A stretch of 20,404 bases of DNA from Prevotellaceae bacterium UBA2852. Lineage in GTDB: Bacteria; Bacteroidota; Bacteroidia; Bacteroidales; Bacteroidaceae. This document shows positions 1 through 5,501 of this stretch, one piece after another. Numbering within the stretch: the first letter of the stretch is position 1; each line of letters starts with the position of its first letter. A program made the position numbers and the translations under genes. Location: assembly GCA_002350855.1 (NCBI GenBank), contig DEFM01000029.1, positions 1 to 20,404 of the forward strand, read 5' to 3'. The notes beneath the pieces were generated by a model. That model had not been told where the DNA came from, did not search any database, and worked only from the letters and a program-made list of their open reading frames with translations.

Positions 1-164
1 ATATATGGTCTTGGCCTTAAACAGACAGAGTCTGAGCCCTCACTCACAATGCCTTCAATCACAAAGTCAACAGAATCAGTAACAAATGGTTTAAAAACTT
101 GTTCTTGTGCCCAACCCGTCATTGCAACGAGGGGAAATAGTGCTGTTACGATCGTTTTCTTCAT
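1..164 (-). CDS. Exported protein, N-terminal part only (possible DUF4369/thioredoxin-like protein)
   Basis: The gene starts with ATG at 164 and runs out of the window at base 1, leaving 54 codons. The first 20 residues (MKKTIVTALFPLVAMTGWAQ) form a typical Sec signal peptide with cleavage expected after WAQ. The following stretch, ending FVIEGIVSEGSDSVCL, resembles the first strands of the DUF4369 domain found at the N-terminus of Bacteroidetes thiol-disulfide (AhpC/TSA-type) proteins, but too little is visible to be sure. It lies 43 bases downstream of tcdA on the same strand, so co-transcription is likely. An exported protein is well supported; the family is a guess. Confidence 0.6.
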   Translation of the reverse strand, partial: MKKTIVTALFPLVAMTGWAQEQVFKPFVTDSVDFVIEGIVSEGSDSVCLRPRPY

Positions 165-207
165 ATATTGGTACAGATGTATGTATAGCAACGAATTATT
201 AGACCGC

Positions 208-987
208 TTACTCTGAATACGATGCAACAATATCCTGAACTACCAATCCTGCAAGCATGAAACCGAAGATGGCGGTGATATGGGGAATAGTGCCATTGCC
301 TCGGTCATTGGGGTCAATAGGTTTCTGGTTCTGCAGCAGCTCGTCGGAATAGACGCACTGGAACTTACGTTTGGGAAACTGCTTGTCACGCTTGAAGCGG
401 TTGCGGAGTGCACGAGCCAAGGGGTCGCCCTGCACCTTCCAGAACTCTGCGATCTTGATACGTGTGGGGTCGAGCTTCAGGGCTGCACCCATCGAGGAGA
501 AGAAAGCCCCCCTCCGGCTCTCCCCAATGGAGGGAATGCTTGTCGCCATCAGGATGAGCAGGGCTTTGTCCTTGAGCGAGTCGATGGCATCGATGATGTA
601 GTCGTAGCTGCCGAGATTGAAACTGTCTGCCGTCTCTGCGGTGAAAATCTGTTGCAGGGCAGTTATCTCTGCCGAGGGGTTGATGGTGAGCAGGCGCTCT
701 TTGAGGGCATCTACCTTCACCTGTCCGATGGTCTTGGTGGTTGCCATCAGCTGGCGGTTGATATTCGTGATGCACACACGGTCGGAATCGACAATCGTCA
801 ACTTTCTGATGCCGCTTCGAATCAGACTCTCGGCGCACCACGAACCGACACCGCCCACACCGAAGATAATCACACGCTTCTCTGCGATGCGGCTCATTGC
901 CTCATCGCCCAACAGGAGTTCCGCTCTGCGAAATATTGCTTGTATTCCCGAGCTTCGCTCGCCTACCCGTTGCCTTTCTATTGCCAT
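208..987 (-). CDS. tcdA: tRNA threonylcarbamoyladenosine dehydratase (TcdA/CsdL, ThiF/E1-like)
   Basis: TcdA uses ATP to cyclise N6-threonylcarbamoyladenosine at position 37 of ANN-decoding tRNAs (ct6A). The 259-residue protein shows the nucleotide-binding loop GVGGVGSW (residues 43-50), the family stretch around NINRQ (75-79), DAIDS (133-137) and the C-terminal ITAIFGFMLAGL. I chose ATG 987: an upstream TTG at 1008 lies inside the promoter element and would not be transcribed. Two oddities appear. The first 17 residues extend beyond the family start (IFRRAELLLG aligns with the N-terminus of the E. coli protein) and are encoded across a CGAGC-TTC-GCTCG palindrome. Residues 153-161 (SIGESRRGA) are an insertion between IP and FFSSMG, encoded by a GC-rich sequence resembling the dispersed repeat of this window. 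The frame stays open, so the protein may still work. Confidence 0.93.
   Translation of the reverse strand: MAIERQRVGERSSGIQAIFRRAELLLGDEAMSRIAEKRVIIFGVGGVGSWCAESLIRSGIRKLTIVDSDRVCITNINRQLMATTKTIGQVKVDALKERLLTINPSAEITALQQIFTAETADSFNLGSYDYIIDAIDSLKDKALLILMATSIPSIGESRRGAFFSSMGAALKLDPTRIKIAEFWKVQGDPLARALRNRFKRDKQFPKRKFQCVYSDELLQNQKPIDPNDRGNGTIPHITAIFGFMLAGLVVQDIVASYSE
503..535. repeat. Repeat-like GC-rich segment inside tcdA
   Basis: On the plus strand this segment begins AAAGCCCCCCTCC and contains CTCCCC-AAT-GGAGGG. Aligned by eye with the left end of the leader element at 1134 (AAAGACCCCCTCCC...), about 24 of 33 positions agree. It coincides with a 9-residue insertion in TcdA compared with the E. 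coli protein, so it looks like a repeat end that was captured in frame. Confidence 0.5.
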
Positions 988-1005
988 AGTGTTTATTTTT
1001 TTGTG

Positions 1006-1013
1006 CAAAGGTA
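1006..1013 (-). promoter_or_regulatory. Promoter -7 element of tcdA
   Basis: The minus strand reads TACCTTTG, a perfect match to the Bacteroidetes -7 consensus TAnnTTTG. Transcription would begin around 998-1000, about 12 bases before the tcdA ATG at 987, which also rules out the TTG at 1008 as the start codon. No clear TTG -33 element is seen at the expected distance. Confidence 0.6.
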
Positions 1014-1052
1014 CGAAATTATAGTGAAGAGTGATGAGTGAAGAGTGGAAAA

Positions 1053-1080
1053 TACCCTCTTTATGGTACGTTTATACCAC
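1053..1080 (+). promoter_or_regulatory. Operator-like inverted repeat upstream of unit 1
   Basis: The sequence holds three alternating half-sites: TACC, then TTTATGGTA, six variable bases, then TACCAC. The same arrangement occurs at 4304-4331 in front of the second unit, at the same distance (33 bases between its end and the -7 element), although the bases between operator and promoter are largely different. Conservation of half-sites and spacing on divergent flanks is what a shared regulator site would give. The regulator is not in the window or not recognised. Confidence 0.5.
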
Positions 1081-1113
1081 ATCATCGGGATTTCGGGGGT
1101 GGCGAAATGTCCG

Positions 1114-1121
1114 TACCTTTG
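1114..1121 (+). promoter_or_regulatory. Promoter -7 element of the lipoprotein/TonB receptor unit
   Basis: TACCTTTG matches TAnnTTTG exactly. Transcription starting near 1128 gives an unusually long leader of about 230 bases before the ATG at 1360, most of it made of the hairpin-bearing element. At the expected -33 position there is TTT rather than TTG, so the promoter may need an activator at the 1053-1080 site. Confidence 0.6.
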
Positions 1122-1133
1122 CAGCGAAAATAA

Positions 1134-1314
1134 AAAGACCCCCTCCCGACCTCCCCCAAGGGGAGGACTCTGACATCAAGGGGGAGTTCTTTATCAAGAA
1201 TTAGAGATTTAGAGAATAATTAACAGATAAAACAACAAATACAATAACTATGACTCATAACCTAAAGTAGGTAACCACTCCTCCCCCCTGGGGGAGGCAA
1301 GGGAGAGGGTCTTT
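1134..1314. repeat. MITE-like leader element, copy 1 (181 bp, inverted-repeat ends)
   Basis: The left end (AAAGACCCCCTCCC, from 1134) and the reverse complement of the right end (AAAGACCCTCTCCC, from 1314) are imperfect inverted repeats over about 38 bases. Each end also folds on its own: CCTCCCC-CAA-GGGGAGG at the left, CCTCCCCC-CT-GGGGGAGG at the right. The centre is AT-rich and has no protein of its own beyond a 6-codon frame. No transposase is present. A short non-autonomous repeat element is the simplest reading; a leader attenuator made from such an element is also possible. Confidence 0.6.
1250..1270 (+). other. Possible leader peptide MTHNLK
   Basis: ATG followed by five codons and TAG sits inside the leader, preceded by an A-rich stretch of the kind seen before Bacteroidetes start codons, and just before the right-end hairpin. 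The same frame is kept in the second copy (MTHNLN, 4501-4521); the one base that differs between the 210-bp copies changes its last codon. It may be chance. Confidence 0.25.
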
Positions 1315-1359
1315 AAGAATACAAAAAACTTCATACAATAATTAAATTAAAAGAGAAAC

Positions 1360-2304
1360 ATGAAAAAGGTATTATTTTTGATTATTGCGGTTACAACGCT
1401 AGGATTGGTATCGTGCAACAGCAACGATGATGAGACAGGAATTGAGATTGAAGGTATTGATCTCTCAAGGGATGTGGACTGCTGCTCGGCTGAGGAGGCT
1501 CTACAGGTGTACAGGTTCCTGCAGACAGTGAAGGTTGTCCCAGAACTCTCCACTGAGGTAGACAAACTGTACGATGTGTGGGCCTACACGAAGACGGGTA
1601 AACTGCACAAGGGCTACAACGACATCTATTTCGTGGTGACAAAGAAAAAGACTGGCAACTACGTGAAGAACTACGACATCACAAACGTAACGCCTCTCAT
1701 GAACATGGTCAAGATGAAAATGTGGCACAGTACACCAGTGGGACCAGCAGTGGAGAGTTTCGACAAGACACGTCTGGCTGTGAAGCGAGGTTGGGTTTCC
1801 TTCCTGATGAACACGAGCGAGGCAGGCACATGGCAGTTCTCATACGACGTGTCAGTGCTGGGCAGTAAGGGTGGCATCAAGGAAGCACCTATCACCGTGG
1901 ACGCCCTGCCAGCAGGTCAGGATTGGCTGAAGAACTTCAAGGTGGGCGATGACACGTATTTCCTCTCGCTGGTGAACCCATCAGACTTTGTGACTGGCAC
2001 GAACACCATCCAAGCCTACATCTCCAAGAAGAGCAACCCTATCACCACGCCTTATGCCTTGGCGTCTGAGATATTCACTATCGAAATTGACCCTCGCATG
2101 CCTGACATGGGCAGTCACACCTCACCTGGCAATGTGGCTCTCACAAAGCAGGAAGACGGTTCGTACAAAGGCAGCATCAATCTGACTATGACCGGACTAT
2201 GGCGCATCCACCTTACAGTGAAGGATGCTCAAGGTAATATTGTTGCTGGAGGTGATGACCTGAAAGACGGATTCAGTTCATTGTACTGGGACGTGACGTT
2301 ATAA
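1360..2304 (+). CDS. Lipoprotein with two YtkA/FixH-like Met/His domains, putative copper-binding partner of the receptor
   Basis: The 314-residue protein has a signal peptide with lipobox LVSC (Cys19) followed by NSNDDE, the type of sequence that sends Bacteroidetes lipoproteins to the cell surface. Two Ig-like domains follow, about residues 75-170 and 198-295. Each has a Met/His cluster: M114, M116, M119, M121, H123 followed by STP, and M247-PD-M250-GS-H253 followed by TSP. The second, ending in MTGLWRIHLTV, closely fits the YtkA/FixH-like pattern (MPxMGH ... G-Y-G ... M-G-W-R). Met/His clusters of this type commonly bind copper. Adjacent Cys41-Cys42 could be another ligand. The gene is 10 bases upstream of an OprC-like receptor and so probably hands metal to it. 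Copper binding is inferred from motif and neighbour, not shown. Confidence 0.75.
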   Translation: MKKVLFLIIAVTTLGLVSCNSNDDETGIEIEGIDLSRDVDCCSAEEALQVYRFLQTVKVVPELSTEVDKLYDVWAYTKTGKLHKGYNDIYFVVTKKKTGNYVKNYDITNVTPLMNMVKMKMWHSTPVGPAVESFDKTRLAVKRGWVSFLMNTSEAGTWQFSYDVSVLGSKGGIKEAPITVDALPAGQDWLKNFKVGDDTYFLSLVNPSDFVTGTNTIQAYISKKSNPITTPYALASEIFTIEIDPRMPDMGSHTSPGNVALTKQEDGSYKGSINLTMTGLWRIHLTVKDAQGNIVAGGDDLKDGFSSLYWDVTL

Positions 2305-2314
2305 ATTATAATTT

Positions 2315-4297
2315 ATGATAGCATTTCTATCCATACTACTACCCGTATTGCCTGTAGATACGATATCAGAACCAACTCAGACATTGGATGAGGTGGTTGT
2401 GATATCGGTGGCAGGAGAAGGACGTAAACGTTCGAGCAAGGGTCAGACTGCCAGCATAGATGAACATCTGGGAGAGCTGTCGCATGTTGACTTGGTGAGA
2501 AGGGGATCGTATGCTTGGGAGCCTGTGGTGAATAACATGGCTACCGAGCGAGTATCTACTACCATCGATGGTATGAAGATATTCTATGCCTGCACAGACA
2601 AGATGGACCCCATTACTTCGTACGTGGAGAGCAGCAACCTGCAAAGCATTCTGCTCAACAGCGGTCTGAACGGTAATCCTCAATCTACAGGAAATATAGG
2701 CGGTAGTTTGGATTTGAGGCTGAAACATAGTGGGTTTGATGCAGGAGGGCTGGACTTGAATACTAATGTGGGTTACGAAAGTAACGGTCACCTGCAGGTG
2801 TATGGGACTGACGTATCTGTTTCAACGCACAGATTATACACCAACGCTGGAATCTTCTACCGCCATGCAGATAACTACAGGCAGGGTGGTGGCAAGGAAG
2901 TGTTGTTCTCCCAATTCAGGAAAGTGAATGTGTACGACAACTTCGGCATCAGTCTCACAGAGGACGGAAGCGACATTATTGAAGGTACTTTTATCTACGA
3001 CCGTGCCGACAACGTTGGCTATCCCGCCCTTAACATGGACGTGTTGAAGGCAGAGGCTTTCATTACGGCTCTGACGTACACTCACCAGTTCAAAGAGAGT
3101 TTTCTGGAGTCGTGGGAAACAAAAGCTTATTACAACCATATCACTCATATCATGGATGACACCCATCGTCCTGATGTGGAAATACACATGGATATGCCTG
3201 GCAAAAGCTGGACAAGCGGAATTTACTCACTACTGACAGGAAGCAGCGGACATCATGACGTGAAGGCAAACTACGATCTCTACTACAACCGGCTCTTTGC
3301 CGACATGACGATGTATCCAGGTGGTGCTGCACCTATGTATATGGTTACCTGGCCAGACGTGGGAACGCTCAACACGGGAGTGGCACTTACCGACCGCATC
3401 TCGCTGACCAACAACCAGTCAGTCACTATTACAACCAAATGGGCTATGCAGTGGCAACGTCTCAACAACGAAGAAGGCTACCATGCTCTGAAGGTGTTCT
3501 TCCCTGGGATGAAAGATGCCTATCATCAGGTAGTAGGACGTGTCGCTGCCACATATCAATGGTCAATGACTAATTCTCGATATTCTATTGGTGCAGGTTG
3601 GGGAAGCCGTGCTCCAACTGTGACGGAAGCCTATGGCTACTATCTTAACAACACTTTCGACCAATATGACTATATCGGTAATCCTCATCTGAAGAACGAG
3701 AGTGCTGTGGAACTGACTGGTAGCACAAAAAGGTCTTTGCTTAGGGGACGGTTGTCAATTGGGCTAGACGCCAATGCCTTCTTCTTCGCAAACTATATTA
3801 TAGGGAAGTTTGAAGAACGTCTCTCGCCCATGACCGTGGATGCAGAGGGAGTTAAGGTGTATGCCAATCTCTCTCATGCCACCATCGTCAACACTTCGTT
3901 AAGTGCAGATTGGGAAATATTTCCCTGGCTGAGATGGAACACACGACTGGACTACGCAATCGGTCGCGATGAAGAGGAAGACCCACTGCCCCTCATCTCA
4001 CCATTTGCCTACAGGTCAAGCCTTAATGTCACATTCGGCAGCTTCCAGGGCAAGGCTGAATTAAGAGGTAATGCACGACAAGTGAACTATGGTAGGAAGT
4101 ATGGTGAAACATGCACTCCTGCATATGCCATCGTCAATTTGAGCGGGCAATATAATCTGAATATAAAAAAGCACACGTTAATCGTCCGTGCCGGAGTGGA
4201 GAACCTTCTGGACAAATGCTATCACACTTATTCCGACTGGTGCGACATCCCTCAGAAAGGACGAAACATATATGTAAACCTGAACTGGTTGTTCTGA
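2315..4297 (+). CDS. TonB-dependent outer membrane receptor, OprC/NosA-like (putative copper uptake)
   Basis: The 660-residue protein has a short N-terminal signal, a TonB-box-like TLDEVVVIS (residues 23-31), a plug domain ending in STGNIGGSLDLRL, and a long beta-barrel ending in the aromatic VNLNWLF. The ATG at 2315 is forced, since an in-frame stop lies two codons upstream; the signal peptide therefore lacks the usual basic residues (MIAFLSILLPVLP). In the plug, IDGMKIFYACTDKMDPITSY holds C93-x3-M97, and an extracellular-loop region holds H278-I-M280. Pseudomonas OprC binds copper through a CxxxM-HxM site, so the receptor very probably takes up copper. No carboxypeptidase-regulatory N-terminal domain is present, unlike SusC-type receptors. 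It follows the lipoprotein gene by 10 bases, one operon. TonB/ExbB/ExbD would energise it. Confidence 0.88.
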   Translation: MIAFLSILLPVLPVDTISEPTQTLDEVVVISVAGEGRKRSSKGQTASIDEHLGELSHVDLVRRGSYAWEPVVNNMATERVSTTIDGMKIFYACTDKMDPITSYVESSNLQSILLNSGLNGNPQSTGNIGGSLDLRLKHSGFDAGGLDLNTNVGYESNGHLQVYGTDVSVSTHRLYTNAGIFYRHADNYRQGGGKEVLFSQFRKVNVYDNFGISLTEDGSDIIEGTFIYDRADNVGYPALNMDVLKAEAFITALTYTHQFKESFLESWETKAYYNHITHIMDDTHRPDVEIHMDMPGKSWTSGIYSLLTGSSGHHDVKANYDLYYNRLFADMTMYPGGAAPMYMVTWPDVGTLNTGVALTDRISLTNNQSVTITTKWAMQWQRLNNEEGYHALKVFFPGMKDAYHQVVGRVAATYQWSMTNSRYSIGAGWGSRAPTVTEAYGYYLNNTFDQYDYIGNPHLKNESAVELTGSTKRSLLRGRLSIGLDANAFFFANYIIGKFEERLSPMTVDAEGVKVYANLSHATIVNTSLSADWEIFPWLRWNTRLDYAIGRDEEEDPLPLISPFAYRSSLNVTFGSFQGKAELRGNARQVNYGRKYGETCTPAYAIVNLSGQYNLNIKKHTLIVRAGVENLLDKCYHTYSDWCDIPQKGRNIYVNLNWLF

Positions 4298-4303
4298 ACG
4301 CTC

Positions 4304-4331
4304 TACCATATTTATGGTATGACAATACCAC
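4304..4331 (+). promoter_or_regulatory. Operator-like inverted repeat upstream of unit 2
   Basis: This copy has TACCATA-TT-TATGGTA, a perfect 7-base-arm palindrome, then six bases and TACCAC. It matches the site at 1053-1080 in half-sites and in distance to the promoter. It begins 7 bases after the receptor stop codon. A shared repressor or activator of both units is the likely meaning. Confidence 0.5.
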
Positions 4332-4364
4332 ACCAAAGGGATTGTACACCCCCGCAGATGTCCG

Positions 4365-4372
4365 TACCTTTG
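4365..4372 (+). promoter_or_regulatory. Promoter -7 element of the binding protein/symporter unit
   Basis: TACCTTTG matches TAnnTTTG, with a TTG at 4342-4344 at 20 bases spacing as a plausible -33 element. The leader to the ATG at 4577 would be roughly 195 bases. Confidence 0.62.
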
Positions 4373-4384
4373 CAGCGAAAATAA

Positions 4385-4565
4385 AAAGACCCCCTCCCGA
4401 CCTCCCCCAAGGGGAGGACTCTGACATCAAGGGGGAGTTCTTTATCAAGAATTAGAGATTTAGAGAATAATTAACAGATAAAACAACAAATACAATAACT
4501 ATGACTCATAACCTAAATTAGGTAACCACTCCTCCCCCCTGGGGGAGGCAAGGGAGAGGGTCTTT
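4385..4565. repeat. MITE-like leader element, copy 2
   Basis: This is the same 181-bp element as at 1134-1314, with the same inverted-repeat ends and the two end hairpins. It lies in the leader, ending 11 bases before the ATG of the binding-protein gene. Confidence 0.6.
4501..4521 (+). other. Possible leader peptide MTHNLN
   Basis: This is the counterpart of the 6-codon frame at 1250-1270, with the last codon AAT instead of AAG. Start, length and stop are kept. Given near-identity of the whole repeat this is weak evidence for translation. Confidence 0.25.
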
Positions 4566-4576
4566 AAAAAAGATAT

Positions 4577-5470
4577 ATGAAGAAGATATTATTATTGACT
4601 GCAATGGTGCTGGGAATCGGAAGTGCTTCAGCAATGACTACTCATAATGACGGAGTTATAAAGGTAAAGACCAACAAAGTGGCACAGAATCTGGTGGAAC
4701 GGTGGGTGGAAGCCTATAAGGAAGTACATCCGGAAGTGCGTATAGAAGTCGTAACAGGAAAGGTGAATGACGCCGATCTCACTATGGTCAGCAACGGAGC
4801 GGAAAGCATGAATGTGACATATGTAGGACGCTATGCCCTGCTTCCTGTCACTTCTGCTGCCAACCCTCTCAAGGATGATATTGAACGTAGAACATGGTCG
4901 GCCAAAGACATTAAACGCCTCTTTTTTCTTGACGAGGATCTGGATGACTACGCCCCCGACAATGGTAAAAGTCGGAAGGAGAAACTGGCGGACAAACTGA
5001 CAGTGATTACAGGAAGCCACAGCAATAGCTGGACTCCGGCACTGGCTGCCTACTTCGGTCACACTACCGACGAATTAAAGGGAAACAAGGTGGCTGGCGA
5101 TGACTACTACCTACTCAATGCCATAGAGGATGAGCCTATGTCGGTGACTTTCTCCAGCCTCACCTACGTCTATGATCTGACTTCACGAAGCCTGCGCACC
5201 ACCATTGCCCTGTTGCCTCTTAGCGTGAAAAGGGAACAGAAGGATGCGTTCAGCAATCTGGACGAGATAATCAATCTGTTGGAGCATCAGCACATCGACG
5301 CCGTCCCGGTACAGCACCTGGGGCTTGTCTGCGAAAGCTATGACACCGACATAGAGCAGTTTCTGGAATGGGTGCTGAACGATGGACAGGCTTACAATCA
5401 CGGACAAGGTTTCCTGCAACTGGATGAAAAGGAGGTTGAACAGCAAATTAAGCTGCTGGTAAGCAGATGA
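4577..5470 (+). CDS. Periplasmic PstS-like substrate-binding protein
   Basis: The 297-residue protein begins with a Sec signal peptide (MKKILLLTAMVLGIGSASA, cleavage after residue 19) and has no lipobox, so it should be soluble in the periplasm. The fold pattern is that of type II periplasmic binding proteins of the PstS kind: a strand-helix start (VKTNKVAQNLVERWVEAYKE), VGRYALLPVTSAANPL (82-97), where PstS has its hinge-side strand, a TWSAKDIKRLFF helix (106-117), and MSVTFSSLTYVYD (188-200) resembling the PstS GxIGY region. No ABC permease or ATPase is nearby; instead the next gene, 31 bases on, is a secondary symporter. The ligand is unknown. The shared control region with the copper-receptor unit suggests a metal or metal complex, which is inference. 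Confidence 0.7.
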   Translation: MKKILLLTAMVLGIGSASAMTTHNDGVIKVKTNKVAQNLVERWVEAYKEVHPEVRIEVVTGKVNDADLTMVSNGAESMNVTYVGRYALLPVTSAANPLKDDIERRTWSAKDIKRLFFLDEDLDDYAPDNGKSRKEKLADKLTVITGSHSNSWTPALAAYFGHTTDELKGNKVAGDDYYLLNAIEDEPMSVTFSSLTYVYDLTSRSLRTTIALLPLSVKREQKDAFSNLDEIINLLEHQHIDAVPVQHLGLVCESYDTDIEQFLEWVLNDGQAYNHGQGFLQLDEKEVEQQIKLLVSR

Positions 5471-5501
5471 TGCCGACTAAGGGTAACAAATAAGGTTTTT
5501 C

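Larger units (their letters stand above)
1107..1316 (+). repeat. Duplicated promoter-leader region, copy 1
   Basis: These 210 bases match 4358-4567 with a single difference (G at 1267, T at 4518). The repeat covers the promoter (TACCTTTG at 1114) and nearly the whole 5' leader of the lipoprotein gene. The remainder of the 1009-1359 intergenic stretch holds a short GTGAAGAGTGATGAGTGAAGAGTG direct-repeat tract (1024-1047), the operator-like site and an AT-rich run before the start codon; no gene is seen in it. Confidence 0.95.
4358..4567 (+). repeat. Duplicated promoter-leader region, copy 2
   Basis: This is the second copy of the 210-base segment at 1107-1316, with one difference. It separates the receptor gene from the binding-protein gene and carries its own promoter, so the second pair of genes can be transcribed separately but under the same signals. 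Confidence 0.95.

Noticed and set aside
988..1008. TTG start giving a 266-residue TcdA
   Set aside because: The TTG is part of the TACCTTTG promoter element, so it would be upstream of the transcript start.
280..1041. Long open frame on the plus strand opposite tcdA
   Set aside because: It is antisense to a clear tcdA with conserved motifs, its translation resembles no family and it crosses the tcdA promoter.
1134..1314. A metal or cofactor riboswitch in the duplicated leader
   Set aside because: The conserved structure is explained by inverted-repeat ends with simple hairpins, and diverged copies occur away from leaders. No known riboswitch core was recognised.
1360..4297. SusC/SusD polysaccharide pair or XusAB siderophore pair
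   Set aside because: The receptor lacks the SusC N-terminal extension, the lipoprotein is not SusD-like (no TPR helices), and the CxxxM/HxM motifs and YtkA-like domains fit copper better.
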